Source: Firmicutes bacterium ADurb.Bin248 (GTDB lineage Bacteria; Bacillota; Clostridia; Christensenellales; CAG-138). Taken from it: a stretch of 50,907 bases of DNA. The stretch spans positions 1 to 50,907 of the forward strand of contig MWBW01000018.1 of the NCBI GenBank assembly GCA_002069725.1, written 5' to 3'. The notes under the pieces were generated by a model. The model saw only the letters and a list, made by a program, of their open reading frames with translations, had not been told where the DNA came from and searched no databases. Position 1 is the first letter of the stretch; the number at the start of each line of letters is the position of its first letter. The position numbers and the translations under genes are program-made. This document shows positions 1 through 8,228 of this stretch, piece after piece.

Positions 1-208
1 GGGGCGCGACTCCCTCCGCCTGCCCGAGATGTACAGCCCGGTGACGTTTCAATCCACGCGCCCGTGCGGGGCGCGACGCGTCGGGGAGCTCCGGGGATAC
101 ACCGAGGTCACGTTTCAATCCACGCGCCCGTGCGGGGCGCGACCAACATTCCGCGCAGTAACGGCACGCTCTGCACGTTTCAATCCACGCGCCCGTGCGG
201 GGCGCGAC
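1..208 (-). CRISPR. CRISPR array, partial (type I-C-like repeat)
   Basis: Three complete identical 32-bp repeats lie at 46-77, 112-143 and 177-208, and the last 10 bases of a fourth fill 1-10, so the array continues past the left edge. Spacers are 11-45 (35 bp), 78-111 (34 bp) and 144-176 (33 bp) and are unrelated to each other. Read on the minus strand the repeat begins GTCGCGCCCC and ends GTGGATTGAAAC, the ending typical of type I-C repeats. The orientation is therefore assigned as minus, which would place a leader to the right of 208. No AT-rich leader is there; a crcB fragment follows at once. No cas gene is in the window, so the subtype rests on the repeat alone. Confidence 0.95.
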
Positions 209-212
209 GCCG

Positions 213-368
213 GTTTCCGGGCAGTACACGACGTTCTCCGCGTTTTCGCTTGAAACCCTGTCGCTCGTGAAGAACGGCGCTCCCGGCGTGGCCGTCGCGT
301 ACGCGCTCTCAAGCGTCGCGCTCGGCGTTGCGGCTGCGTTTGCCGCGCAGCTTCTCTTTGCCGAGTAA
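213..368 (+). pseudogene. crcB: 3' fragment of a CrcB/FluC fluoride channel gene
   Basis: The frame ending at the TAA of 366-368 reads a peptide of about 51 residues with TTFSAFSLET near its start, then a hydrophobic segment rich in Ala, Val and Leu. This matches the second half of CrcB/FluC, where TTFSTFS-E is the family signature in the third helix. CrcB proteins are about 120-130 residues, so roughly the first 60% is missing. The homology runs right up to the last CRISPR repeat, with no start codon or ribosome site. A truncated gene, an array rearrangement or an assembly join could all explain this. Confidence 0.7.
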
Positions 369-406
369 GGCGGAAGTGACGCTCCGGCCTCGGAGACGTC
401 CCGCCT
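368..406. terminator. Nested hairpin between crcB fragment and kinase gene
   Basis: The arms AGGCGG and CCGCCT enclose a second hairpin CTCCG-gcct-CGGAG. It lies between two converging gene ends and may be a terminator for either, although no long T-run follows on either strand. Confidence 0.4.
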
Positions 407-413
407 CCGTTAA

Positions 414-1298
414 TCAGAAATCGGATAATAGCGCGCGGTTATGGAACGTCCAGTTTGTCATGTCCACGCAGCTTGCACAAAGCTCCGGCTGACCGGTCTT
501 TGAGAAAAAAGCCGTAAATATTACCTCGTTAAGCACATACAACGCGGGCACGGCTCTTTTTTCGTCGTCGTTAAGCGGGGAAACCTCGTCGTATCCCCGC
601 CATATGCCGGAAAATATCTTTTTCCACAAACACAGCCGCTCTTCATCCCGGTAGTTTTCGACCAGAAGCGAACTCCCGAGATAGCAGATATCAAATACGC
701 GGATGTTCCGCTGGCTGATATCAAAGTCGAGATACCCGGCGAAGCGTCCGTTTTCAAACAATAAATTGCCCGTGTGCATGTCCCTGTGGATCAACTGGCG
801 CGGCAGCGAGCGGTATAGGGGTTCGAAGGCGCGGCAAAGCTCGAGCACGCCGTCATGGAAGGCGATGTGTTTCGCCTCGAGCTCGGGCATAATCCACGAG
901 GCCAGTTCCCGAATCAGATCGGCGTCATAGCATTCGAATTCCGGCTTGAATCGGCTTAGCGCGAGATGCAGCCCGGCGACAACGCCGCCGAGCGTTTTTC
1001 CGTTTTGGAAACAGTCCCCGACAAAAGGGTCGATATGAGCGCCGGGAATCCTCGTCATGAGGCAATAATAAAAATCCTGATGCTTAATATAAAAGCCGCC
1101 GTCCGCCGCCCGGATATACTTCGCCACCGGTATGCCTTTGGATATCAGATATTCGCTGATCTCAACGCTTTTGTCGAGCTGCGCGGCATTGGAATTTCTC
1201 TTTAAAATATACTTGCCGCCGACGCTCCACACGCTTTTGTATATTTGTTCGACGCTTACATGGCCGGCAACCCCGAATCGGGCTAAAACGTTATTCAT
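414..1298 (-). CDS. Aminoglycoside/homoserine kinase-like phosphotransferase (APH family)
   Basis: This 294-residue protein has the protein-kinase-like fold of the APH/choline kinase family, which moves phosphate from ATP to a small-molecule hydroxyl. The catalytic loop HRDMHTGN is at residues 171-178 and the metal-binding DFD at 191-193. A Lys at about residue 33 in the N-lobe fits the ATP-binding lysine. The start at 1298 has an AAGGGG site upstream. It is monocistronic, between the crcB fragment and corA. The substrate cannot be told: homoserine kinase type II, CotS-type and aminoglycoside kinases share these motifs, and nothing nearby suggests drug resistance. Confidence 0.85.
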   Translation of the reverse strand: MNNVLARFGVAGHVSVEQIYKSVWSVGGKYILKRNSNAAQLDKSVEISEYLISKGIPVAKYIRAADGGFYIKHQDFYYCLMTRIPGAHIDPFVGDCFQNGKTLGGVVAGLHLALSRFKPEFECYDADLIRELASWIMPELEAKHIAFHDGVLELCRAFEPLYRSLPRQLIHRDMHTGNLLFENGRFAGYLDFDISQRNIRVFDICYLGSSLLVENYRDEERLCLWKKIFSGIWRGYDEVSPLNDDEKRAVPALYVLNEVIFTAFFSKTGQPELCASCVDMTNWTFHNRALLSDF

Positions 1299-1339
1299 AT
1301 GCGGCCCCTTCGTTTGATCGTTTCGCCGCGCATAACGCA

Positions 1340-1362
1340 GGAAAGCGGCCGCGCCGCTTTCC
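1340..1362. terminator. GC-rich perfect hairpin downstream of corA
   Basis: The ten-base arms GGAAAGCGGC and GCCGCTTTCC are separated by 3 bases, just past the corA stop. There is no T-run, so termination is only inferred from position. Confidence 0.45.
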
Positions 1363-1374
1363 GAATCCTTATGA

Positions 1375-2316
1375 TCAAAACATCTTTTTTTTCGAGAGAT
1401 AGACGGCCACGATCAGCGTGATCACCACGGAAACGCCGATGATGGCGGCAAAGCCGTACGGCTGCGCCGCCAGAGGCATGCCGCTGATGTTCACGTTCAT
1501 GCCGTAGGCCGCGAATATGATAGCGGGGATGGAGAGCACGATGGTCACGATCGCGAGGAACTTCATCACGATGTTGAGGTTGTTCGAGATGACCGAGGCG
1601 TACGAGTCCATCAGGTTGCTCAGTATGCCGCTGTAGATGTTGGCCATCTCGATGGCCTGGCGGTTTTCGACGATGACGTCCTCGAGGAGATCCGTGTCCT
1701 CGGGATATTTCTTGATGCGCTCGGACTTGAGCAGCTTCTCGAGCACGGTTTCGTTGGAGCGAAGAGACGTCGTGAAGTACACGAGGCTTTTCTCGAGCCC
1801 GAGCAGCGCGATCAGCTCGCGGTTTTTCGTGGAGTCGTGCAGCTTCTGCTCCACCATGTCGCTTTTTTTGTTGATGATGCGAAGGTATTGCAGGTACAGC
1901 GACGCGTTGCGGTAGAGGATCTGCAATATGAAGCGCGTGCGCATGTTCGTGCGCAGTTCGCTCGAGCGCTTCTGCTTCATTGTGTAGAGTATGGGCGTTT
2001 CATGCAGGCACACCGTGATGATGGCGTCCTTGGCGAGCACGATGCCCAGAGGCTCCGTAACATACGTTTCCTTATCCTTGCTGACCTCTACGGCGGGGAT
2101 GTCCACGAGTATCAGCGTGTAATCGTCCTCCGTTTCGATGCGGGCGCGTTCCTCCTCGTCGAGCGCGGCGCGCAGATCGTCCGGGTCGATGCAGTATCTC
2201 GATGAAACGGAGGCGAGCTCCTCCTCATTGGGGTTGACGAGGGAGATCCAGCAGTCCTTCTCGGGCGCGGTGAGCTCCTTCATTTCGTCCACTTCGGTTT
2301 TAAAGATGCGAATCAT
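1375..2316 (-). CDS. corA: CorA-family divalent cation transporter
   Basis: This is a 313-residue CorA/MIT-type channel for Mg2+ or Co2+ uptake. The large N-terminal part is cytoplasmic and charged. Two C-terminal membrane helices follow, with the family's YGMN motif at about residues 271-274 between them and a basic tail SKKKMF. The start at 2316 is chosen because AAAGGAG precedes it by about 8 bases; an in-frame upstream start at 2343 lacks such a site. The 5' leader may carry a short reading frame (2376-2429). The neighbours are not metal-related. Which ion is carried is not decided by sequence. Confidence 0.93.
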   Translation of the reverse strand: MIRIFKTEVDEMKELTAPEKDCWISLVNPNEEELASVSSRYCIDPDDLRAALDEEERARIETEDDYTLILVDIPAVEVSKDKETYVTEPLGIVLAKDAIITVCLHETPILYTMKQKRSSELRTNMRTRFILQILYRNASLYLQYLRIINKKSDMVEQKLHDSTKNRELIALLGLEKSLVYFTTSLRSNETVLEKLLKSERIKKYPEDTDLLEDVIVENRQAIEMANIYSGILSNLMDSYASVISNNLNIVMKFLAIVTIVLSIPAIIFAAYGMNVNISGMPLAAQPYGFAAIIGVSVVITLIVAVYLSKKKMF

Positions 2317-2375
2317 GGCGGCTACTCCTTTCACAATGCGCACATTGCGAAAGGCACAGCTTTCCCAACGTGCGT

Positions 2376-2429
2376 CTAGTCCTTATTATGTGTTGCGCAA
2401 GATCGTTCTGGGATGCTGTCCACCAACAA
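2376..2429 (-). CDS. Possible 17-codon leader peptide upstream of corA
   Basis: On the minus strand an AGAAAGGAG site (2435-2443) is followed after 5 bases by TTG and an open frame of 17 codons ending in TAG at 2376-2378, 60 bases before the corA start. A TATAAT lies just upstream at 2455-2460. It could be a regulatory upstream frame of the kind known for enterobacterial Mg2+ genes, or chance. The TTG start and short length make this weak. Confidence 0.25.
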   Translation of the reverse strand: MLVDSIPERSCATHNKD

Positions 2430-2651
2430 CCACACTCCTTTCTCAGCTTTACTTATTATAGGCAAGAAATCGCCGCTTGAAAAGGGGCAAGTTTCGACAA
2501 GGGCCTTCTTTCATAAAATATTCCGCGGGCGCGTTTCGCGCAAGCGCGGCGGCGCGCCGGTTGAAAAAGCAGAGGCGGCTTCCGCGCAGGGAAGGCCGCC
2601 CTTTCATTCGCAACTCGATTTTGTTTGGTTTGCCGGCGTTCGCCAGCGTTG

Positions 2652-2948
2652 TCAATCGTCGCAGTCGCAGAGGGCCGAAACCACTTCGCCGATGGCCTTT
2701 TCCTTGACCGCGCTCGCGGCGAGGAAGTTGTTGGTCAGGCGCAGCAGGTACTCCAGCTCGCGCATGCAGCGGGCGTGCCGGATCTCGCAGCCGAGCCGGT
2801 CCGCGATGACGCAGAACAGTTTCGCCTCGCACTCGGCGACTTTCCTCTGGCTGCAAGCGATGTCGTCAAGGCAGCTCGGGCGCGGCGGTTCGCAACCGCA
2901 GCCAAAACCGAAGCCGCACTCGTTGATGCCATTCATTTCTCTTTCCAT
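2652..2948 (-). CDS. Small Cys-rich hypothetical protein
   Basis: This is an unrecognised 98-residue acidic protein with ten Cys, including a FGCGC cluster near residue 18 and a CDCDD tail. The middle is predicted to be helical (repeated Ala, Glu, Leu, Arg), so a Cys-ligated or disulfide-bonded helical bundle is possible. There is no signal peptide or membrane helix. A second Met at residue 5 (2936) is an alternative start; a GGGAGG lies 13 bases before the first. It is divergently placed from the small membrane protein at 3119, with both promoters in the 170-bp gap. Confidence 0.6.
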   Translation of the reverse strand: MEREMNGINECGFGFGCGCEPPRPSCLDDIACSQRKVAECEAKLFCVIADRLGCEIRHARCMRELEYLLRLTNNFLAASAVKEKAIGEVVSALCDCDD

Positions 2949-3118
2949 ATCCTGTCATAATCCTCCCATGAGATTGATGTATTATATAATATTACCGTTG
3001 TCATCACGCTGTGCATGGGTATCGAAAAAACCTGAAAAATCGGGAAACGGCGTCGCGTGCGCCGATTCCTTCCGCACGCGGTTCTGCATATTATATAAGC
3101 AGGAAAGGAGGTGTGTCT

Positions 3119-3412
3119 ATGAGTAACCAGGCATCCAATGACTACTATGCACAGCCTCAGTCGTGCGCGATCAGGTCTTCATCCGGCTCGGATACCAAAG
3201 GTTTCCTGTGCAACTGCTCGCTGCGGGTGCTCGCGTTCTTCGCGGTCATGCTGGCCGCGACGCTCGGCCTGATCTTCGGGATTCTGTTCGCTTTGGCGCT
3301 TGTGGCGGCTGTCCCCTCGCTGATCATACTGGCGGTCATACTGTTCGTCGGCATCGTAGGATTGGTGATCTTCAGGCTCTGCATGTGCTGCTATCGCAAG
3401 AGATGCGGCTAA
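3119..3412 (+). CDS. Small two-helix membrane protein, unknown
   Basis: This 97-residue protein was not recognised. The first 40 residues are polar (Ser, Asn, Gln, Tyr) and are followed by NCSLR. A long hydrophobic stretch at residues ~38-85 is probably two membrane helices in a hairpin. The tail is Cys-rich and basic (CMCCYRKRCG), as would suit the cytoplasmic face. The start is secured by AGGAAAGGAGG seven bases upstream. A strong terminator follows at 3456. It is monocistronic and divergent from another small Cys-rich gene, which may mean shared control. Function unknown. Confidence 0.75.
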   Translation: MSNQASNDYYAQPQSCAIRSSSGSDTKGFLCNCSLRVLAFFAVMLAATLGLIFGILFALALVAAVPSLIILAVILFVGIVGLVIFRLCMCCYRKRCG

Positions 3413-3455
3413 CCCGATAATCCCCCTGCGCGATTCGCGCGCAGATTGATGAACA

Positions 3456-3490
3456 GGGGCCGACCCGGCTTATGCCGGGCGGCCCCGTTT
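3456..3490 (+). terminator. Intrinsic terminator
   Basis: GGGGCCG and CGGCCCC-type arms enclose a CCCGGC-ttat-GCCGGG hairpin, followed by GTTTG. It ends the small membrane protein transcript and also faces the end of msrAB. Confidence 0.75.
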
Positions 3491-3508
3491 GTCAAGTTAA
3501 TCCGCGCT

Positions 3509-4459
3509 TCAGCGCGCGAGGTCGAGGAACGCGCCGTAGCCTTCCTTCTCCATCTCCTCTTTGGGGATGAAGCGAAGCGACGCGCTGTTGATGCAGTAGC
3601 GAAGCCCGCCTTGCCCGCGCGGGCCGTCGTCGAACACGTGGCCGAGGTGCGCGTCCCCGACGCGGGAGCGCACTTCCGTGCGGATCATGCCGTGCGCAAG
3701 GTCGCGCCTTTCCTTGACGACGTTGGGATCGATGGGGCGGGAGAAGCTCGGCCAGCCGCAGCCGGACTCGAACTTATCCGCCGAGGCGAAGAGCGGTTCT
3801 CCCGTGGTCACGTCCACATAGATGCCCGGCTTATATTGATCGAAGAACTCGTTGCGAAACGCAGGCTCCGTCGCCGCGCGCTGCGTGACCTCGTACTGCG
3901 TGCTCGTGAGGCGGGCGCGGAGCAGCGCGTCGTCCGGCTTCGCGTAGGCGGCGGGATTCACCGCGGCTTTGGCCGCTTTCTCGAACATCGCATGCGGGAT
4001 GTGGCAGTATCCGCCCGGGTTCTTGTCGAGGTATTTCTGGTGGTATTCCTCGGCGGGATAGAAGTTCTCGAGCCTTTTGACCTCTACGGCGAGCGGCCTG
4101 TCATACCGCTTTTGCAGCTTCGCGAGCTCGCGCTCTATAGCGGGCAGATCCGTCTCGTCCGTATAATAGACGCCCGTCCTGTACTGCGTGCCGACGTCGT
4201 GGCCCTGCCGGTTCAAGGATGTCGGGTCGATGGCGTCGAAGTACAGGTTCAGCAAAAATTCGAGCGGAACTTCCTTTGGGTCGTATTCGACGCGCACGGT
4301 CTCCGCGTGCCCCGTGTTCTCGCGGCACACCTGCTCGTAGCTCGGATGCTCGGTTTTTCCGTTCGCGTAGCCGACCTCGCTCGCACGCACGCCGCGTATC
4401 GCGGCGATGTATTTTTCCATGCCCCAGAAGCACCCGCCCGCAAGATAGATTTCCGCCAT
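3509..4459 (-). CDS. msrAB: Bifunctional methionine sulfoxide reductase MsrA-MsrB
   Basis: This 316-residue fusion reduces both stereoisomers of methionine sulfoxide in damaged proteins using thioredoxin-type electrons. MsrA comes first, with the catalytic GCFWG at residues 9-13 (Cys10). MsrB occupies about residues 170-316, with SGCGWPSF and the catalytic Cys in RYCINS (Cys289). The two zinc-binding CxxC pairs of many MsrB proteins are absent, as in other fused MsrAB. There is no signal peptide, so it is cytoplasmic. The start at 4459 is preferred over 4477 because GAGGTG sits 9 bases before it. It is divergent from the dehydrogenase at 4687. Confidence 0.97.
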   Translation of the reverse strand: MAEIYLAGGCFWGMEKYIAAIRGVRASEVGYANGKTEHPSYEQVCRENTGHAETVRVEYDPKEVPLEFLLNLYFDAIDPTSLNRQGHDVGTQYRTGVYYTDETDLPAIERELAKLQKRYDRPLAVEVKRLENFYPAEEYHQKYLDKNPGGYCHIPHAMFEKAAKAAVNPAAYAKPDDALLRARLTSTQYEVTQRAATEPAFRNEFFDQYKPGIYVDVTTGEPLFASADKFESGCGWPSFSRPIDPNVVKERRDLAHGMIRTEVRSRVGDAHLGHVFDDGPRGQGGLRYCINSASLRFIPKEEMEKEGYGAFLDLAR

Positions 4460-4567
4460 AAGTATAGCACCTCGCATGTTTTACTTTGATAATAGGATTA
4501 TCCATTGTTTTCCCTATCAATTCAAGAGCGGATCGATCCGCGGCATTCCCGCCCCGCGCTTCTCCCG

Positions 4568-4596
4568 TTGCGCAATCCGCGCGCGCATACTATAAT
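4568..4596 (+). promoter_or_regulatory. Sigma-A-type promoter for the dehydrogenase gene
   Basis: TTGCGC (4568-4573), 17 bases, TATAAT (4591-4596). It lies 90 bases upstream of the start at 4687. Confidence 0.7.
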
Positions 4597-4686
4597 AGGC
4601 GCAAACAATTGCGCAACGCCGCGCCGCTTTGCCGTGTTCCGCACGCGGCGCCCGCATAAAAACGCGCAAGCGAATCGGAGAAATTT

Positions 4687-6294
4687 ATGAAGCTGAACCA
4701 AGCGAACCTCGCCTCCCCGTTCTGGCGGGAGAAGGGCTACGGGCTGCCCGCGTTCGACCGGGCGAAGGTCGTCGAAGCCACCGCGAAGAACCCCGAATGG
4801 CTGCATCTCGGCGCGGGAAACATCTTCCGCGCGTTCATCGCCAAAGTCATGCAGGATACGCTGGATGCGGGACTCGCCAAAACCGGCATCATCGTCGCCG
4901 AGGGTTTCGATTATGAAATTGTCGAGCGGGCTTACCGCGCCTATGACAACCTCGCCGTATCCGTGTCGCTCAAATCGAGCGGGCAGATCGAAAAAACAAT
5001 CGTGGGCAGCGTGACCGAATCCCTCGTGATGGACCCCGCGCAACCCGACTGGGCGCGCCTGGCCGAGGTGTTCGCCGCGCCCTCGCTCAGGCTCGCGAGC
5101 TTCACCATCACCGAGAAGGGCTACAACCTCAGGGATGTGAACGGCAATTATTATCCCGCCGTGCGCGCGGACTTCGCCGCGGGGCCGGAGAAACCTGCGA
5201 CCTATATCGGCAAGCTCGCGGCGCTGCTCTACGGGCGCTACCGCGCGGGGGCGTACCCGCTCGCGCTCGTGAGCATGGACAACTGCTCCCACAACGGGGA
5301 CAGGCTGTTCGCCGCCGTTTCGGACTATGCGAAGAACTGGACCGAAGCCGGGCTTGCGGACGCCGGCTTCCTGCCCTACGTCGCGGGCGGGGAGAAAGTT
5401 TCCTTCCCCTGGAGCGCCATAGACAAGATCACCCCGCGCCCGGACGAAACCGTCATGCGCGCGCTCGAGGCGGACGGGCTCGAGGACGTCGCGCCCGTGG
5501 TCACTTCGAAAAAGAGCTTCGTCGCGCCCTTCGTCAACGCGGAGGAGACGCAATATCTCGTCGTGGAGGACCGGTTTCCCAACGGCCGTCCGGCTTTCGC
5601 GGGCGAGGGCGTGTATTTCGCGGACAGGGAAACGGTGGACAGATTCGAGAAAATGAAGGTCTGCACCTGCCTGAACCCGCTGCATACATGCCTTGCGGTA
5701 TTCGGCTGCCTGCTCGGGTATACGCTCATCAGCGCGGAAATGAACGACCCGCAGCTTAAGACGCTCGTGTCGCGCATCGCCTACGACGAATCCATGCCGG
5801 TCGTGGTCGATCCGAAGATCGTGCGCCCGCGGGATTTTGCAGACACGGTGCTCAACGTGCGCTTCCCGAACCCGTACAATCCGGATTCGCCGCAGCGCAT
5901 CGCGACGGACACCTCGCAAAAGCTCTCCATCCGCTTCGGCGAAACCATCAAGGCGTACCTCGCGAGCGACGCGCTGGATGTAAGGAGCCTCAAATACATC
6001 CCTCTCGTGCTCGCGGGCTGGTGCCGCTACCTCATGGCCGCGGACGACGCGGGCAATCCCTTCGAGCCGAGTCCCGACCCCATGCTCGACGAGGTTTCGG
6101 CGTATGTCAGGGGCATCCGGCTCGGCGAGCAGCGCGATTTTCACGAGGAGCTCGCGCCCATACTTTCGAACGCAAAAATATTCGGCGTCGATCTCTACGA
6201 GGCGGGCCTCGGCGCGCGCGTGGAGGAATACTTCCGCCTGCTCGTGCGCGGGCCGGGCGCGGTGCGGCAAACGCTCGCGGAAACGGTTAAATAA
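4687..6294 (+). CDS. Mannitol dehydrogenase-family oxidoreductase (fructuronate reductase-like)
   Basis: This 535-residue protein belongs to the polyol-specific long-chain dehydrogenase family (mannitol 2-dehydrogenase, fructuronate reductase UxuB, tagaturonate reductase), which interconverts polyols or aldonates and ketoses with NAD(H). The nucleotide-binding LGAGNIFRAF is at residues 41-50, the family motif SMDNCSHNG at 196-204, and Lys324, Asn330 and His333 fall where the catalytic Lys-Asn-His set is expected. The start has GGAG 6 bases upstream. No uxuA or kdg genes are nearby, so the exact substrate is unproven; UxuB-like is the best guess from the SMDNC motif. A bidirectional terminator follows. 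Confidence 0.85.
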   Translation: MKLNQANLASPFWREKGYGLPAFDRAKVVEATAKNPEWLHLGAGNIFRAFIAKVMQDTLDAGLAKTGIIVAEGFDYEIVERAYRAYDNLAVSVSLKSSGQIEKTIVGSVTESLVMDPAQPDWARLAEVFAAPSLRLASFTITEKGYNLRDVNGNYYPAVRADFAAGPEKPATYIGKLAALLYGRYRAGAYPLALVSMDNCSHNGDRLFAAVSDYAKNWTEAGLADAGFLPYVAGGEKVSFPWSAIDKITPRPDETVMRALEADGLEDVAPVVTSKKSFVAPFVNAEETQYLVVEDRFPNGRPAFAGEGVYFADRETVDRFEKMKVCTCLNPLHTCLAVFGCLLGYTLISAEMNDPQLKTLVSRIAYDESMPVVVDPKIVRPRDFADTVLNVRFPNPYNPDSPQRIATDTSQKLSIRFGETIKAYLASDALDVRSLKYIPLVLAGWCRYLMAADDAGNPFEPSPDPMLDEVSAYVRGIRLGEQRDFHEELAPILSNAKIFGVDLYEAGLGARVEEYFRLLVRGPGAVRQTLAETVK

Positions 6295-6321
6295 TAGATA
6301 ATTGACAATCGGATAACATAC

Positions 6322-6356
6322 AAACGCCCCTTTTGATTGAAACGGAGGGGGCGTTT
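6322..6356. terminator. Bidirectional terminator
   Basis: AAACGCCCC (6322-6330) pairs with GGGGCGTTT (6348-6356), with T-rich and A-rich flanks. It serves the dehydrogenase (plus) and the cysteine hydrolase (minus), whose ends converge here. Confidence 0.8.
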
Positions 6357-6377
6357 GCTGTATTTCGACTCCGGCGT

Positions 6378-6911
6378 TTACTCCGAGAGCATCCACGCGA
6401 CCTCGTCCGCCGGGATTACCTTGGCAAAGCGCGACCCCCAAATGAAGCTCTCGTAAAAAAGCTGGAGCTTATCGGCCGCAAAAAGCGCGTTGTCATATGT
6501 CGAGCTGCCGCCCGCCGGGATGACGACGCCGTAGCCGTACTCGAAGGCGACCTTGCAGGTCGCGTCGATGCAGTATTCCGTCTGCATGCCCATGAGCACA
6601 ATGGTTTTGATCCCTTTCCCTTCGAGATATTCGCGAAGGCCGGTTTCCCTGAAGGCGCTGTTGAAGCGCTTGTCGAAGATTTTTTCGCCGGGCTGCGGGG
6701 CGACGGCTTCGTGGATTTCCCAGCCCTGCGCGCCGCGCTCGAGCATGCCCCCGCTGCGGCCGCAGTGACGCACATAGATCAATTCGACGCCGTTCCCGCG
6801 CGCCGCCGCCGCCACGCTCCGGATGGTTTCGATCAACTCCCCCTCGCGGTTGGGATGCTCCTTTACGAGCGCGCTCTGCATATCCACGATCAGTACCGCC
6901 GCGTTTTTCAT
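6378..6911 (-). CDS. Isochorismatase-like cysteine hydrolase
   Basis: This 177-residue protein of the nicotinamidase/isochorismatase fold hydrolyses an amide or vinyl-ether bond. The catalytic triad is visible: Asp10 in LIVDMQ, Lys81 in FDKRFNSAF and Cys114 in GMQTEYCIDAT. The full fold is present at normal length. The start overlaps the stop of the GNAT gene by 4 bases (ATGA), so the two are translationally coupled. The substrate is unknown; nicotinamidase is less likely because the metal-binding Asp-x-His-x-x-His set was not seen. Confidence 0.9.
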   Translation of the reverse strand: MKNAAVLIVDMQSALVKEHPNREGELIETIRSVAAAARGNGVELIYVRHCGRSGGMLERGAQGWEIHEAVAPQPGEKIFDKRFNSAFRETGLREYLEGKGIKTIVLMGMQTEYCIDATCKVAFEYGYGVVIPAGGSSTYDNALFAADKLQLFYESFIWGSRFAKVIPADEVAWMLSE

Positions 6912-7471
6912 CGGGTTTTTCCCTCGCTTTCGCCGTCAAAAACATAGTAGAAATACAGCGCGGTCTCGTCCCTTGCCGCCTCGAACGCATTGTAGACGAG
7001 ACAGTCCGCGCCGCCGAGACGGAAGCCGTACCTGAGGTAGAAGCGGCAGGCGACGAGGTTGCTGTCCTGCGTTTCCAGCGACACGCCGCGAAGCCCGCGC
7101 TCCCGCGCCCAGTTGAGCGCCGCGTCCATGAGAAGCCCTCCGGCGCCGCGGCCGCGGTGCGCCGCGTCCGCCTCGATGTCCTCGACGTGGGCGAATTCGT
7201 TCCAGCGCTTATGCACGCGGATGCTGCCCACGCAGACGTCCTTAAACATGGCGAGGAACGCGGCCTTCCCGGGGTTTCCGATATACTCCCGGGGGTCGTA
7301 AACATCCCCGGCGTAGGTCTTTGCCTGCGGCGCGTCGAGCAGTTCCTCGGAATGCCGCCATTCCCGCCCGTCGAAGCGCGGCGCGAGCCGCCCGATCAGC
7401 GCGAAGGGCTGCTGCGGGCGGGGAAGGAGGGGGAGCATGGTTTGCTCGAAACGGACGACGCGGTACTCCAT
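6908..7471 (-). CDS. GNAT-family N-acetyltransferase
   Basis: A 187-residue acetyltransferase. The acetyl-CoA pyrophosphate loop is HRGRGAGGLLM, preceded by the DIEADAAHR strand, and the C-terminal NLVACRFYLRYGF motif is typical of GNAT motif B. The start at 7471 is fixed by GAAAGGAG 7 bases upstream; longer in-frame starts have no such site. It is first in a two-gene operon with the cysteine hydrolase (4-base overlap). The acceptor substrate is unknown. Confidence 0.88.
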   Translation of the reverse strand: MEYRVVRFEQTMLPLLPRPQQPFALIGRLAPRFDGREWRHSEELLDAPQAKTYAGDVYDPREYIGNPGKAAFLAMFKDVCVGSIRVHKRWNEFAHVEDIEADAAHRGRGAGGLLMDAALNWARERGLRGVSLETQDSNLVACRFYLRYGFRLGGADCLVYNAFEAARDETALYFYYVFDGESEGKTR

Positions 7472-7557
7472 AAAAAGCTCCTTTCGCACCGCCGGATATA
7501 GAAAGAACCAGCCCGTCCCGCCCGCCGCGCGGCAGGCGATGGCTGATTCATTATAGC

Positions 7558-7587
7558 ACAAAGAAAAGCCGGGCGCGACGCGCGGGC
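7558..7587 (-). terminator. Terminator of the pit operon
   Basis: On the minus strand, AGCC...GGCT arms with an inner GCG-CGC pairing are followed by TTTTCTTTG just past the DUF47 stop. Confidence 0.6.
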
Positions 7588-8211
7588 TTAGCTGTTGGCG
7601 AGTATGACCTCCTCGATGACGTCGGCGACGTGCTCGCACGCGTCGAAGCAGCTCTCGAAGCAGTCGTAAACGTTCTTCCAGACGATCACGCTCAGCGCGT
7701 CCTCGGGGGAACAGAAGAGCTTGTCCACGGCCTCGAAATGGAGCGTGTCGCCTTCCGTCTCAAGGGTGTTGACGAGTATGATCTTTTCCTTGAGGGTCTT
7801 GGATTTTTTGAAGTTGCAGAACTCGTGCACCACCTCGTTGAGCACGCCGGTGCAGCGCGTGAGCAGCTCCGTGAAGCGCGCCGTGTCCGGGCGGAGCTGT
7901 TTGACGCGGAACATGCTCAAAAGGCGCAGCACCTCGTCGATGCCGTCCACGACGTTGTCGAGCTCGTTGTGCAGCGTGGAGATGTCCGAGCGCTCGATGG
8001 GGGGCAGGAACTCGCGCGCGAGGTGCTCGAGCGCCGTGTGCTTGAGAGAATCCGCCTCGTGCTCGATCGCGTGGATCTCGCTCATGCGCTTGTTGACCGT
8101 TTCGGGGTTGAACTCCCGCACCGTTTCATCGAGCAGCGCCGCGGCGCGGCAGGCGCAGTCGGCGCAGGCGGCGAAGCCCGAAAAGTAGTTGTAATGCGTG
8201 CTTTTTGCCAT
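7588..8211 (-). CDS. DUF47/PhoU-like Pit accessory protein
   Basis: A 207-residue all-helical protein of the DUF47 family (PhoU-like). In many bacteria it is encoded beside Pit phosphate transporters and is thought to modulate them. Residues such as EIHAIEHEADSLKH and NVVDGIDEVLRLL are the acidic and histidine-bearing helices of this fold, which can bind metal clusters. AAGGAG is upstream of the start. It lies 17 bases downstream of the Pit gene, so co-transcription is near certain. An N-terminal cluster of three Cys (CADCAC) is unusual and could bind a metal. Confidence 0.92.
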   Translation of the reverse strand: MAKSTHYNYFSGFAACADCACRAAALLDETVREFNPETVNKRMSEIHAIEHEADSLKHTALEHLAREFLPPIERSDISTLHNELDNVVDGIDEVLRLLSMFRVKQLRPDTARFTELLTRCTGVLNEVVHEFCNFKKSKTLKEKIILVNTLETEGDTLHFEAVDKLFCSPEDALSVIVWKNVYDCFESCFDACEHVADVIEEVILANS

Positions 8212-8228
8212 AAAACCGATCTCCTTGA

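Noticed and set aside
1..208. Short proteins predicted across the CRISPR repeats
   Set aside because: They are translations of repeat and spacer DNA.
4522..6441. A 639-codon open frame on the minus strand opposite the dehydrogenase
   Set aside because: Same antisense effect of GC-rich codon bias; no ribosome site or motif.
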